Assembly: GCA_001871075.1 (NCBI GenBank)
Contig: MNUP01000040.1
Location: 1-31,488 of the forward strand
DNA: 31,488 bases
Reading direction: 5' to 3'
Source: Candidatus Desantisbacteria bacterium CG1_02_49_89
Lineage (GTDB): Bacteria > Desantisbacteria > UBA1551
Shown here: piece after piece, positions 17,501 to 21,883 of the stretch
Layout of the letters: each line of letters starts with the position of its first letter
Numbering within the stretch: the stretch's first letter is position 1
Translations under genes and position numbers: made by a program
The notes under the pieces: generated by a model
The model's input: the letters and a program-made list of their open reading frames with translations, nothing else
Told to the model about the DNA's origin: nothing
Databases searched by the model: none

Positions 17501-18369
17501 TCACAAGCTCCAGTTCCGGGTCCTTCTCAGTGTCAACAACTCCATGGGCAGATACAAGCACGATCACGTTCCTTAATGGCTTCGGCTATTTCTACTACCG
17601 CGACAACGCTGTCGGTAATCCTGTGCTATCAGCTATGAGCTATGAGCTATCAGCTGACACACAGGTAGAAACAATAACTATACGGTACCTGCGATTCTCA
17701 AACACAACACCGTTCACCATAACAAGCATAAGTACCGCTCCGGTGTTCTTAAAAGCAGTAGATGGTTCTGGGAATACAGCGGTTCTCTTTAATGATACGG
17801 TCCAACTGCTTACCACATCAACAAAAGGTTATTTCTCCGTGTCAGGCACTACCTGGGTAAACACAAGCATCGTGTACCTCGTATCCGGCGGAAAGACCGT
17901 ATACTACAAAGACAAGATAGGCGGTAACCCTGTCATAACCGTGACCAGGACAGATTCCTGGACATGGACAGACACTCAACAGGAGACGGTTACAAAGCCA
18001 ACCGTTCTAACTTCTAAGGTTCAAATGAACGTTCGTTCAGGAGAAACAGGTTCAATGCCTATGAAATTCTGGGTTTCTGACACTGTTGAATACACTGTTT
18101 ACATTTCAAACACAGGCACAGAAACCGCGACAAACAACCTTATCGTTGACACAAGGTCTTTTGATACCAGCGTCAATAATCCTGTTGACTACATTTATAT
18201 GGACACTTCAGGTTTTGCTGACACCTGGGCATACACAACAGACCTTGTTTCCTGGACAACAGGCAATCCTGCTTCAGGCACTTCCAATGTCAAAGGCCTG
18301 CGCTGGAGAATAGATAGTCTTGGCATAAATCAAACCAAAGCCATAAGGTTCAGAGTAAGAGTGAAATAA
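5563..18369 (+). CDS. Giant multidomain secreted protein with GH99-like, LamG, Ig-like and CBM-like domains
   Basis: About 4268 residues in this frame; TTG 5563 is only the first possible start, and the real one is probably ATG 5469 in another frame. Domains by residue: Big_1-like Ig (1-90), CBM4_9-like (94-240), beta-sandwich ending IDWFGIGPV (245-383), second beta-sandwich ending IDWIRISN (404-548), CARDB-like (549-660), then a GH99-like/WbsX-type barrel (665-1003) starting GVYYFPGW with WNEFGEGAVVEP at 967-978. After a beta linker, a ~785-residue unit repeats: Big_1, LamG (from about 1257, 2047, 2830 and 3613), an unknown domain with an FYYRDTxxGxP motif, Big_1, CBM4_9-like, unknown domain. 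Three unknown domains in a row and a DUF11-like domain close it. No LPXTG, C-terminal membrane helix or obvious sorting tag is seen. Likely an extracellular glycan-binding and glycan-acting surface protein; catalysis is inferred. Confidence 0.85.
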   Translation: MLPYIRTQNNRGYFNTDGTDYATVTVIVISETTTKISGQYVTIYTNRGAAFDTGSGASKVTNANGAATFTIRSTTPGEANFYAVCMGETLYPNLLNNASMESAGTGNTYALYWTGVGAAIPPYNYTRTSTVRYEGIYSVRHESGRAGNPYQDVSIIERSSLYELSAYQYGPLRQPYLDLNNTGYDKNIYAATPNTWCYSSDIWSSTTNTTARVRFQVDGSPANLDWWDNIRFQRIPTVTFMRIVEFPIAIEAEHDDVWHLGGVSIVNPWVNGSISGVFWRFNNNNDRVLLYGRVPQVWNEFETQIFKVSFRAFGLNGGAWPIAGVAVDDANTKNISVETSAVQVFYSGTFTLGVGLHKVAIVLTNGAASDLFIDWFGIGPVKSAADSPALSREEIKVRQDDTYVIPMWEFDEAGNTEGWEGYNGASVTGVSGGSLNLTTTNTEPVLLSPRVFVDQNQNKYVSFKMKVDRGTSGKLQWVRQDIPGPLGEMSFDIEADGQFHVYNIDLSSGSNYAFWGNTWNYYLTGFMLLPTNASGASVQIDWIRISNVKQGEAEINITYFGIEEGGRAGESIPLWLKVENAGGEAAEYVAATLSLPPGLVIANGGNTFGVITLYNNTTFACTVISSTAMSSTAYVTVSGRNFLSETASCSITITAKLASDTDYPPVPETVTTPYDVGVYYFPGWKQGEHWGWDVIRPEYPQRKPLLGWYNEGEPPIADWHIKWMAEHGVKFIIYDWYMWTDYNVGLEHALNAYLDSRYRSYIKFCLLWANHFAGHTRDLILYTTQYWIDHYFNQPEHYTIDNKPVVIIFSPFQFSEDLGSYAAVASVFAEMRQMCVDAGYAGLYLIAGNGTSQSEIQAIQTMGYDACTGYNYAGSGMSPEEAVLNRSPYYKCINGHRAIWEAIQGYGYLPYIALTEPGWDNGPWAGSAALVRTNRNKADYKSMLINSKAFADSYPILGKKIVISECWNEFGEGAVVEPCVEFGFDMLDAIREVFVDTNPHTDLVPADIGQSVPQWFFSYGDGPWYSAMRRAAVRLSSAAAGDLPVTDTITFTTSRSDTVTRLTLFYPKGCVLTGASLVSVKIDAITAGTISVSTETITFIASAPDSVSAGTGCTIVISGLQNPIKTGGYEVVVTTYDSKAQPVDGFTPATFTITAAPFSPSSSWLFLSRSVSADRTAKCTITVVVTDQFRNPIPGKTVLITSSRGAGIDTITQPLSVTDASGMCTGYLVSSQPGKDTVTASVNGEMGTIQNVVFRDISFGIWDFEDTKNYTAYDYSQSHNNGIIYGNTAETIGYRGAAKYFDGNADYITVPDNDSLDPFEEITVELWYMTGVTQTDKWMFNKVPGSGNMGYRLGISSANVGWQVAGASAWSYHLYDPSPAPLNAWTHVAATYEGNTMLLYVNGVKVSSLSRPEYGIYPSSIPLYLGTWAPGNAFYTGCLDEIRFYNKALTADEILLSYQGKAKPVIFTGVESKIKITSPPRSVKQGNISDVILFEVQDNIGQKVSYFTNTVTLSVSSSTGRFSQDGSSWSSSNTSVIYANEGSGYFYFRDTSAGSPAVTVSRSGLSPDTQVESVSAASVSETLSFLRLNDAKIPANGTTVSTITIYVKDIAGSALYGRQVTVYTSRGPVIDTVTQPSLTNASGICYAAIRSSTAGQDTITARCEGVTITENILNNPSFEDGTSAPSSWALNILSGASWGWDTTTVYSGARSVRISETATAQDNYAEANWAGTTYNNRWDIDPGSSFTVSQYLRTDLASDYAGMRIVWWNGGTYAGEVNADTRTGVNPWTLLQKTVTAPSNANGLMFRCDNKGVGTAWFDAVRVKRTPTMEFLAAEKLAIITPVRATIANSASESICIQAQWGTGTKAGSYSGFCALSSSSGLGKFSVSKYAPANSWTSAITVKIISGETFVYYRDTLKGSPAIYVTSTELSGTNQPGHSVGVGPFSETRSYVVMPRTGYANGTQYTVSVYVTDYWRNPRSGESVAITTSRKGTAESGYDTVQQPATKTFDNGKCTGKIWSTLVGIDTVTAYVSGQPLKRITNTIFSDLGGGAWNFDEGTGSSAADVTGNANNGTFYNSLWEDGVIGKAARTVDGSRYVSVPDDSTLDFSKALTMEVWAKIYDGNGGQTIMRKELAYYLRRDEIAEGPDFTAFVYTTGWEPRVPSNFMPDSGTNASWYHVTATYDNDTPANQLKIYVNGVLQNQISKSGNVNITSNELFMGMSGCMDEARVYGAALTPEEIYASYTGASKPITFSLPAKLTITTPQREVKQNNPSDYITVEAQDDTGNIVAVFNESITLACSSTTGRFSLDRVSWSASNNTFIYLVNGTRDFYFKDTVINSPVITVSRSGLQFDTQVVIVTQSSVSGTLSYIRVDVNNVKIPRDGVTLCTFTISVRDMDGGTPLSGKQVTVYTARGLGIDTVTQPQLTDLNGLCTAAVVSTTAGGDTIFAVCDGVTITENIINNMSFEQGTGAYPDGWGVNANTWTWVTDVVYSGAKAMRNFSDAVTDQFVEAQWTGTPYFNRWPVHPSTVFVANQWTRSDLSSGDARIRIIWFNGGSVIGEVAAAQIWGTQPWTLLSGTLTSPANADGLMYRAHNAGLGTAWFDCIRLQRYPMVEFTAAGKLAIITQPRQVNAGSVSESIVIQAQYLGGTKDSSYNGTCTLVSSSGMGFFSTSSTGWGETSTIILDIVNGETYFYYRDTKAGSPVITVTSPDLNSCTQAQSVYPGQFSETASFIMLPREAIAVDTSVCTVTIYVMDCYRNTISGQQIIITTSRMGTPQGIYDTITQPSSVSDTFGTCTGTLVSTLSGYDTVTAYIPGYSSRRVKNNIFRDIATWVTNFDEGSGSSANSISPYGGTASVAGGAQWTPDCKFGSSIYFNGSSAYAQSADQDIYDTTPMSFEMWIKTDVVQGDKQLINRITSGDQGWRTTVSGQNVNFQMPVTSWSHSLGSSITFNYGEWSHVCGTYDGANMCLYINGSPAGQLARTGGCTNSGQQLNIACYSPGGAAFNGWIDEIRIYRDALTAVEAQQSWMGEAKPIYFVSYASKLEFITPPRTTSACVKSESIAVEAQDGSGNKTNFSEMIDIASSSSSGKFSPDGVSWSSSNNTSIMMADGSMFFYYIDTTAGNPVITVSRVELASDTQVETITLSPAVAETNSYLRTNTATIPANGAAPCSVNIVIKDIYGNGLFGKQATVYTSRGSSFDTITQPSLTDINGLCTALIVSCTQGSDTITALCDGVTITENIANNPSMENGSGDPSDWYYNTASGVFSWVADDAASGIRSIRHYCPTNADNFAYINWPGAPIWGRYPVTPNTPYIFSQYSKISSASDTMVIRLIWWNNSNYITEGYYASLGNGPAGWTKISGTTNVPAGANMVEYRAMHNGTETAWFDCVRIQRVPTIDFYGATQIAFATPARAFSAGSVSDSICIQAQFPDGTKDLSYNGACSLVSTSGLGTISDTNAGGGTWYSGAVTLNLKNGETVVFYRDIKAGSPILALSAAGLTGNTQAQSVSALGFSETVSYLVIKQRLIPADNSSACTITVTVTDYYRNPLSGQAVIITTSRKGTGLDAYDFITQPGITDPSGVCTGAVVSSYGGLDTITAYIEGNSVKRVENTVLADGLIGMWNFDDGSGDVAYDLSINNNTGTITSPSWTNGLLGPCLSVNGTTGYVSVENNATLNPGAAISVEAWVKMNANDNYAEIVRKEPCYFMRKTSIGEGNNFNFFICTGGGWEPRAASSLIPDSGPNAPWYHIVGTYDSSIGGNNNKLYIDGAVDGSSAKTGPIDSSANPLRIGGLGAIWNGVMDEVRMYSRALPLDEIKAGYERKPKPVTFTGMNLKILTPQRTAAQGAATDSITVEVQGLGGGRDVSFYDTVILSSSSPGGSFSIDNIVWADTTNIYLSSGYGVFYYKDTNIGNPVITAYRESLIADTQGETITAGGAGYFSFISPEFRIRAADTSPLVTAVAYDSGGNTDVSFSSTVSLFTSSSSGSFSVSTTPWADTSTITFLNGFGYFYYRDNAVGNPVLSAMSYELSADTQVETITIRYLRFSNTTPFTITSISTAPVFLKAVDGSGNTAVLFNDTVQLLTTSTKGYFSVSGTTWVNTSIVYLVSGGKTVYYKDKIGGNPVITVTRTDSWTWTDTQQETVTKPTVLTSKVQMNVRSGETGSMPMKFWVSDTVEYTVYISNTGTETATNNLIVDTRSFDTSVNNPVDYIYMDTSGFADTWAYTTDLVSWTTGNPASGTSNVKGLRWRIDSLGINQTKAIRFRVRVK
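9034..11394 (+). repeat. Giant-gene super-repeat, unit 1
   Basis: First full unit, measured from the conserved Phe of APFSPSSS to the matching Phe of unit 2: 2361 bp, 787 codons. Order: Big_1 a-type, LamG, FYFRDT domain, Big_1 b-type, CBM4_9-like (ILNNPSFEDG), FVYYRDT domain. Confidence 0.8.
11395..13740 (+). repeat. Giant-gene super-repeat, unit 2
   Basis: From the Phe of GPFSETRSY to that of GQFSETASF: 2346 bp, 782 codons. Same domain order as unit 1; the LamG begins near AWNFDEGTGSS and the CBM at IINNMSFEQG. Confidence 0.8.
13741..16101 (+). repeat. Giant-gene super-repeat, unit 3
   Basis: From the Phe of GQFSETASF to that of LGFSETVSY: 2361 bp, 787 codons. The LamG begins near VTNFDEGSGSS and the CBM at IANNPSMENG. 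Divergence from the other units is substantial at DNA level, so the duplications are not recent. Confidence 0.8.
16102..17391 (+). repeat. Giant-gene super-repeat, unit 4 (partial)
   Basis: Contains the a-type Big_1, the fourth LamG (MWNFDDGSGD) and one FYYKDT domain. The b-type Big_1 and CBM are missing; two more FYYRD-type domains and a DUF11-like end replace them. The 3' boundary is approximate. Confidence 0.7.
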
Positions 18370-18381
18370 ATCCCCCTTCTT

Positions 18382-18400
18382 CCCCCTTTATCAAAGGGGG
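18382..18400. terminator. CCCCCTTT/AAAGGGGG hairpin after the giant gene
   Basis: A perfect 8-bp stem (18382-18389 and 18393-18400) with a 3-nt loop, 13 nt after the giant gene stop, within a longer C-rich/G-rich inverted element (18371-18410). This palindrome is widespread as a repeat in many bacteria. It could end transcription, but no clean U-tract follows. Confidence 0.45.
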
Positions 18401-18414
18401 AGTGAGGGGGATTT

Positions 18415-18614
18415 AGGAGTAGGGGCTTTAGCCCCGTTATTTAAACGACCCTAAAGGGTCTACTCCTGAAAAAGCAGTTTAAGTTCTCCGCTAAAAGTTT
18501 TAACACCGTAATCTCTTTTAATAATTTACCCTTCGACGTGTTCTACGAAGCTTTAGCGTAGTAGAAAGCTCGAAGAGCATAGTAGGGTCACTGTAATCGT
18601 TTACAGGAGAAAAC
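18415..18614 (+). repeat. Duplicated leader, copy 1
   Basis: Begins GGAGTAGGGGCTTTAGCCCC, passes through GACCCTAAAGGGTC and ends GTAGGGTCACTGTAATCG just before the GGAG site of the mini-protein gene. It closely matches 20745-20916 over nearly its whole length. It carries an extra ~31-nt segment near 18536-18567 containing an imperfect TTCTACG...CGTAGTAGAA palindrome that copy 2 lacks. Confidence 0.8.
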
Positions 18615-18842
18615 ATGGAATGTAAATATTATAATAAGGAACACAGGGCGATAACTACCATAGGAAGGCTGGACAGCAGCACCGAGACCAGCGGTATGTG
18701 CGCGCTTAAGCAGAAAAACGAGAAAAAGCTCGCGGAGGTTTTCGGGGCGCTGGCAAAGAAAGGTCTTGAGAAGAATTTTGAAAATGAGGAATGCCCTGTG
18801 GCTGAAGACGGCAGGTGGGACGAATGCCCGTTCTTTAAATAA
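18615..18842 (+). CDS. Small four-cysteine protein of unknown function
   Basis: 75 residues from ATG 18615 with AGGAG (18605-18609) at good spacing. The product is soluble and charged, with cysteines at positions 3, 29, 60 and 71 and an ending DECPFFK. Paired EECP and DECPFF motifs suggest metal binding or a disulfide pair, but I recognise no family. The start, Shine-Dalgarno site and clean reading frame support a real gene. Its leader is a duplicated element shared with the PilZ-like gene at 20917, so both may share expression signals. Confidence 0.6.
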   Translation: MECKYYNKEHRAITTIGRLDSSTETSGMCALKQKNEKKLAEVFGALAKKGLEKNFENEECPVAEDGRWDECPFFK

Positions 18843-18845
18843 AAA

Positions 18846-19000
18846 GCGTGTCAACGTATCAGCGTGTCAACGTATCAGCGCAGTAACAAGGATTTTTATT
18901 GTAACTCAGGGCTTCAGCCCTGATAAGCAGTTTAAATCCCGCTCGAAGATCCCTGTTGAAAATTATTTATCCATGGTAATCCGTGGCTAAAATATTTTAC
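18846..19000. repeat. Tandem 16-mer, hairpin phrase and leader repeat fragment
   Basis: Two perfect 16-nt copies of GCGTGTCAACGTATCA (18846-18861, 18862-18877) are followed by the GTAACTCAGGGCTTCAGCCCTGAT hairpin phrase (18901-18924) and an AAATCCCGCTCGAAGATCCC fragment near 18935 that recurs at about 30369. No coding sequence. Confidence 0.6.
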
Positions 19001-19017
19001 AAAAAGGAGCATATGTT

Positions 19018-19872
19018 ATGGCAGATAAATTTCCCAGAACCAAGGTAGGCGGGTTGCCGCTTTCAAGGATGATAATCGGAACAAACTGGTTCCTTGGATA
19101 CAGCCATACTACAAGAGCCAAGGATGAATACATAACGGAAAACGTGATGGACAGGAAGAAGATCGCGGATATCATCGAGGTTTTCCTCCGCTCCGGGGTT
19201 GACGCGCTGATGGGCCCCCTTAACAACCCGATCATGACAGACGCGATGAAAGACGCGGAGGACCGCACCGGCGCCGGGATAATCCGTATCTCAACTCCCT
19301 CTATTCCCGTCAACCCGAGGACTGTTATAGACGGACTCGATATCGGGGCGGTCGAAAAGATCCTTGACGCGGAAGCAAGGCTGGGCGTGCATATCGTAAT
19401 GCCTCATACCACATCGACAGATATGCTCGTTGACAACTGCACGGGCGAGCTGCGCCAGGTGGATAAGTTCTGCAGGCTAGCAAGGGAAAGGAAGATGATC
19501 CCGGGACTGAGCACGCATTTGCCGCAGTCCATTACTTTTGCCGATAAAACCGGATTGGACATCGAAACATATATTTCTATATTCAATGCGATGGGGTTCC
19601 TGATGCAGGTTGAGGTTGACTGGACGGCGAGCATTATAAGGAACGCGAAAAAACCCGTAATGACAATAAAACCTATGGCAGCCGGCCAGATACGGCCGCT
19701 GCAGGCTTTTACTTTTGTATGGAATGCGATAAGGGACTGCGATATGGTGACAGTGGGCACGATGTCCCCGAAGGAAGCCGCGGAATGCATAGAACTGTCA
19801 CTGAGCATCCTTGAGCACAGGACCGCGGATATAAAACTGCAGGAAACCCGCTCCAAATCCATATTGAAGTAA
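19018..19872 (+). CDS. TIM-barrel protein, aldo/keto reductase-like
   Basis: 284 residues from ATG 19018 with AAGGAG 8-10 nt upstream. The N-terminus (KVGGLPLSRMIIGTN) and C-terminal KPMAAGQIRP followed by GTMSPKEAAECIELS resemble the aldo/keto reductase superfamily, where the last strands bind the NADPH phosphate. No clear catalytic Tyr/Lys/His set could be placed, so it may be a non-reductase relative or act on an unusual substrate. Cytoplasmic; no signal peptide or membrane segment. It stands alone between repeat-filled gaps, so context gives no role. Naming it as a reductase would overreach. Confidence 0.6.
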   Translation: MADKFPRTKVGGLPLSRMIIGTNWFLGYSHTTRAKDEYITENVMDRKKIADIIEVFLRSGVDALMGPLNNPIMTDAMKDAEDRTGAGIIRISTPSIPVNPRTVIDGLDIGAVEKILDAEARLGVHIVMPHTTSTDMLVDNCTGELRQVDKFCRLARERKMIPGLSTHLPQSITFADKTGLDIETYISIFNAMGFLMQVEVDWTASIIRNAKKPVMTIKPMAAGQIRPLQAFTFVWNAIRDCDMVTVGTMSPKEAAECIELSLSILEHRTADIKLQETRSKSILK

Positions 19873-19957
19873 TCGTTCTTCGTGCTTCGTGCATCGTTCA
19901 TCGCAAAAGATATGTAGCCGCAGGCTTAAGCCTGCGTTGACAATCAGAGGAGGGGAA

Positions 19958-20632
19958 ATGAGAAAATATGTTATTTCAGTAACGCTTATTTTTATTTTTA
20001 TTTTAGTATTCGTCTACAATCAGAAGAAAGCAGGTTCAGTATCCGCAGATACTGTCCCTCAGGTCACAAAGCTTCCGCAGCCTGCTAAAAAAGGCGCGAT
20101 GTCGCTTGAGGAAGCGATACAGAAACGCCGTTCAATGAGGGCGTATAAGAACCAGGCGCTTACGAAAGAGCAGGTGTCTCAGATCCTGTGGGCAGCCCAG
20201 GGCATAACCGACCCGGACGGCAAAAAGCGCGCGGCCCCTTCGGCGATGGCAATGTATCCCCTGGAGATCTACGCGGTCTGCCCTGAAGCGGCATACCATT
20301 ACATTCCGAAAGATCACGCCGTTGAAAAAGTCGGCGACGGGGATCTGAGGAAAAGCCTGGGCGGGCAAAAAACCTCATCAGAAGCCGCGATGGTTATCGT
20401 GATAACCGCCGTACCCACGCTTTTTTCATCCAGGGTTGATGAGAACAATAAAATGAAGTTCATATACCTTGAAGCCGGGCATTGCGCCCAGAACATACTT
20501 TTACAGGCAGTCGCGCTAGGGCTGGCCGGGGTCCCTATGGCAGGTTATTCGGAAGAAAGCATTTCAAAGGCGTTGTCCCTGCCTGCGGACCGCAAACCGA
20601 TCTATATCATATCCGTCGGTTATCCGCAGTAA
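19958..20632 (+). CDS. SagB-type nitroreductase-family oxidoreductase with N-terminal membrane anchor
   Basis: 224 residues from ATG 19958, preceded by AGAGGAGGGG; the frame is open upstream to 19889 but through a repeat. Residues about 4-21 (YVISVTLIFIFILVFVYN) form a signal peptide or anchor. The FMN-binding flavoprotein domain starts at SLEEAIQKRRSMRAYK, followed by LWAAQGIT and APSAMAMYPLEIYAV, the signature of the SagB/ThcOx branch, and ends with GHCAQNILLQAVALGLAG and IISVGYPQ. SagB proteins oxidise azoline rings in peptide natural products, but many stand-alone members have unknown substrates, and no cyclodehydratase gene is nearby. A periplasmic or membrane-tethered redox role is likely. 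Confidence 0.85.
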   Translation: MRKYVISVTLIFIFILVFVYNQKKAGSVSADTVPQVTKLPQPAKKGAMSLEEAIQKRRSMRAYKNQALTKEQVSQILWAAQGITDPDGKKRAAPSAMAMYPLEIYAVCPEAAYHYIPKDHAVEKVGDGDLRKSLGGQKTSSEAAMVIVITAVPTLFSSRVDENNKMKFIYLEAGHCAQNILLQAVALGLAGVPMAGYSEESISKALSLPADRKPIYIISVGYPQ

Positions 20633-20639
20633 GCTAACG

Positions 20640-20744
20640 CGTAGGGGCGACCTTGGTCGCCCTTTGTAGGGGCTCAATTTACCTGTCCGCCAATTTTATT
20701 AGGAGGGAGGCTTGCGATTAGTTGATAAGTGTATAAGGGGATTT
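20640..20744. repeat. Intergenic hairpins after the nitroreductase
   Basis: GGGCGACC (20644-20651) and GGTCGCCC around a short loop form a strong hairpin followed by TTTG, possibly a weak terminator. Positions about 20687-20717 are a reverse-oriented fragment of the CCTCCCTCC...ATTGGCGG block seen at 2694 and 24495. Confidence 0.5.
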
Positions 20745-20916
20745 TGGAGTAGGGCCTTTAGGCCCATTATTTTAAAGACCCTAAAGGGTCTACTCCTGAA
20801 AAAACAGTTTAAGTTCTCTGCTAAAAGTTTTTACACCGTAATCTCTTTTAATAATTTACCCTTCGAAGCTCGAAGAGCGTAGTAGGGTCACCGTAATCAT
20901 TTTTGGAGGAGAAATT
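20745..20916 (+). repeat. Duplicated leader, copy 2
   Basis: Matches 18415-18614 through the same succession of phrases: GACCCTAAAGGGTCTACTCC, AACAGTTTAAGTTCTC, ACACCGTAATCTCTTTTAAT, GTAGGGTCACCGTAATCA. It lacks the 31-nt palindromic segment of copy 1. It ends at the GGAGGAG ribosome binding site of the PilZ-like gene. Confidence 0.8.
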
Positions 20917-21282
20917 ATGGAAAATAAAAATGAAGTTAAGGGATTGTGGGGCGGGGATCTGAGGATACCGACTTTCATCCAGATCAATTTTAAAAAAATG
21001 AGCGACCCGGCAGAAGGTTTCATGCTTATTGGAAGTATCCTGGACCTGGGCATAGTCGGAGTTAAGCTGGAAACGGAAGTGCAGATAGTGCAGGGAGAAA
21101 ACCTGCTTTTGAGGATACCGCTGTCTTTTCTTCCCCGGGACTACAGTTTTACCGGGACAGTGCGGTGGGTTAATAAGACCGCGACGGAATTTGTCGCTGG
21201 CGTGGAGCTGCTGATGAACGATAAAAAGATCCATGAAATAATGAAAAAGAATATTAAGAAGATGATGAAGTCAATGCTTTAG
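20917..21282 (+). CDS. PilZ-domain-like protein
   Basis: 121 residues from ATG 20917, with GGAGGAG at 20904-20910. The pattern ILDLGIVGVKL (41-51) matches the PilZ (D/N)xSxxG strand with Leu in place of Ser, and FTGTVRWVNK followed by VAGVELL matches the later strands. PilZ domains bind cyclic di-GMP through an RxxxR motif and DxSxxG. Here only LRIPTFIQI near residue 15 recalls the first motif and the arginine pair is not complete, so nucleotide binding is doubtful. The C-terminus is a lysine-rich helix. Probably a single-domain cytoplasmic regulator or a non-binding PilZ relative. Confidence 0.6.
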   Translation: MENKNEVKGLWGGDLRIPTFIQINFKKMSDPAEGFMLIGSILDLGIVGVKLETEVQIVQGENLLLRIPLSFLPRDYSFTGTVRWVNKTATEFVAGVELLMNDKKIHEIMKKNIKKMMKSML

Positions 21283-21293
21283 GCGCAGCAAAA

Positions 21294-21345
21294 TATGATT
21301 ACGCCGATTTCGTAAAGATGATTACACAGATTGATTTCATAATTA
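21294..21345. repeat. Degenerate ~24-nt direct repeat
   Basis: ATGATTACGCCGATTTCGTA is followed by ATGATTACACAGATTGATTT: two degenerate copies of one word. Non-coding. Confidence 0.5.
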
Positions 21346-21418
21346 ATTATTGTGTCTCCGGGATTCCTGGTAGGATGATAGATCCCGTGTGCCATTCTAA
21401 CTATTTAGAGGAGAAAAA

Positions 21419-21883
21419 ATGAGATACAAGCTCTTTTTTATCTCGATGATCGGGTTGATATTATCCGGGTGCGCTTCAGAAACTCTCGTTATAAGATTTG
21501 AGCAAAGTTCTGATACGATAAAATGCAACGCGGACGCCATAAAAGAGGGGATTGTCATAAATAACGAGGACATCCCGATCATTCAGTGCAGGATCGATAC
21601 AGCGGCACTGGAAAAAATAAAAAGCACTGAAGGTAAGGATATGAAGAACATTGTTTTGATCTGCCATAAAGGGACATATTATCTTGCGGCGGAAGGATTT
21701 AAGAATGTCTGGACGATAAAACCCCGTAAAGACGGTTCCACGGCAGACTGCGGTTTCATCCCGCTTCCGAACGCGGTAAAAAGACCGGAGTTTGAAAATA
21801 CAGATACGGGTGTTTTGATCATTTCAAAATCAAAGGACAGATATTTCATAGGTCCAAAAGGAAAGATCGAGGAGTGGAGATGA
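21419..21883 (+). CDS. Small lipoprotein of unknown function
   Basis: 154 residues from ATG 21419 with GAGGAG 6-11 nt upstream. The N-terminus MRYKLFFISMIGLILSGC ends in a consensus lipobox (LSGC) with the lipidated cysteine at residue 18. The mature part has three more cysteines (about 40, 57 and 81) and no family signature I recognise. Its TGA overlaps the start of the coiled-coil membrane protein (ATGA at 21880), so the two are co-translated and may act together at the cell envelope. Confidence 0.8.
   Translation: MRYKLFFISMIGLILSGCASETLVIRFEQSSDTIKCNADAIKEGIVINNEDIPIIQCRIDTAALEKIKSTEGKDMKNIVLICHKGTYYLAAEGFKNVWTIKPRKDGSTADCGFIPLPNAVKRPEFENTDTGVLIISKSKDRYFIGPKGKIEEWR

Noticed and set aside
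17625-17655. AGCTATGAGC-type word array inside the giant gene, as another repeat insertion
   Set aside because: The segment has exactly the same length as the matching part of the other X-domain copies (VLSAMSYELSADTQ against VITVSRSGLQFDTQ), so insertion is not supported; the word is probably coincidental.
19018-19872. Firm naming of the TIM-barrel protein as an aldo/keto reductase
   Set aside because: Overall similarity at both ends is suggestive, but the catalytic Tyr-Lys-His set could not be located.
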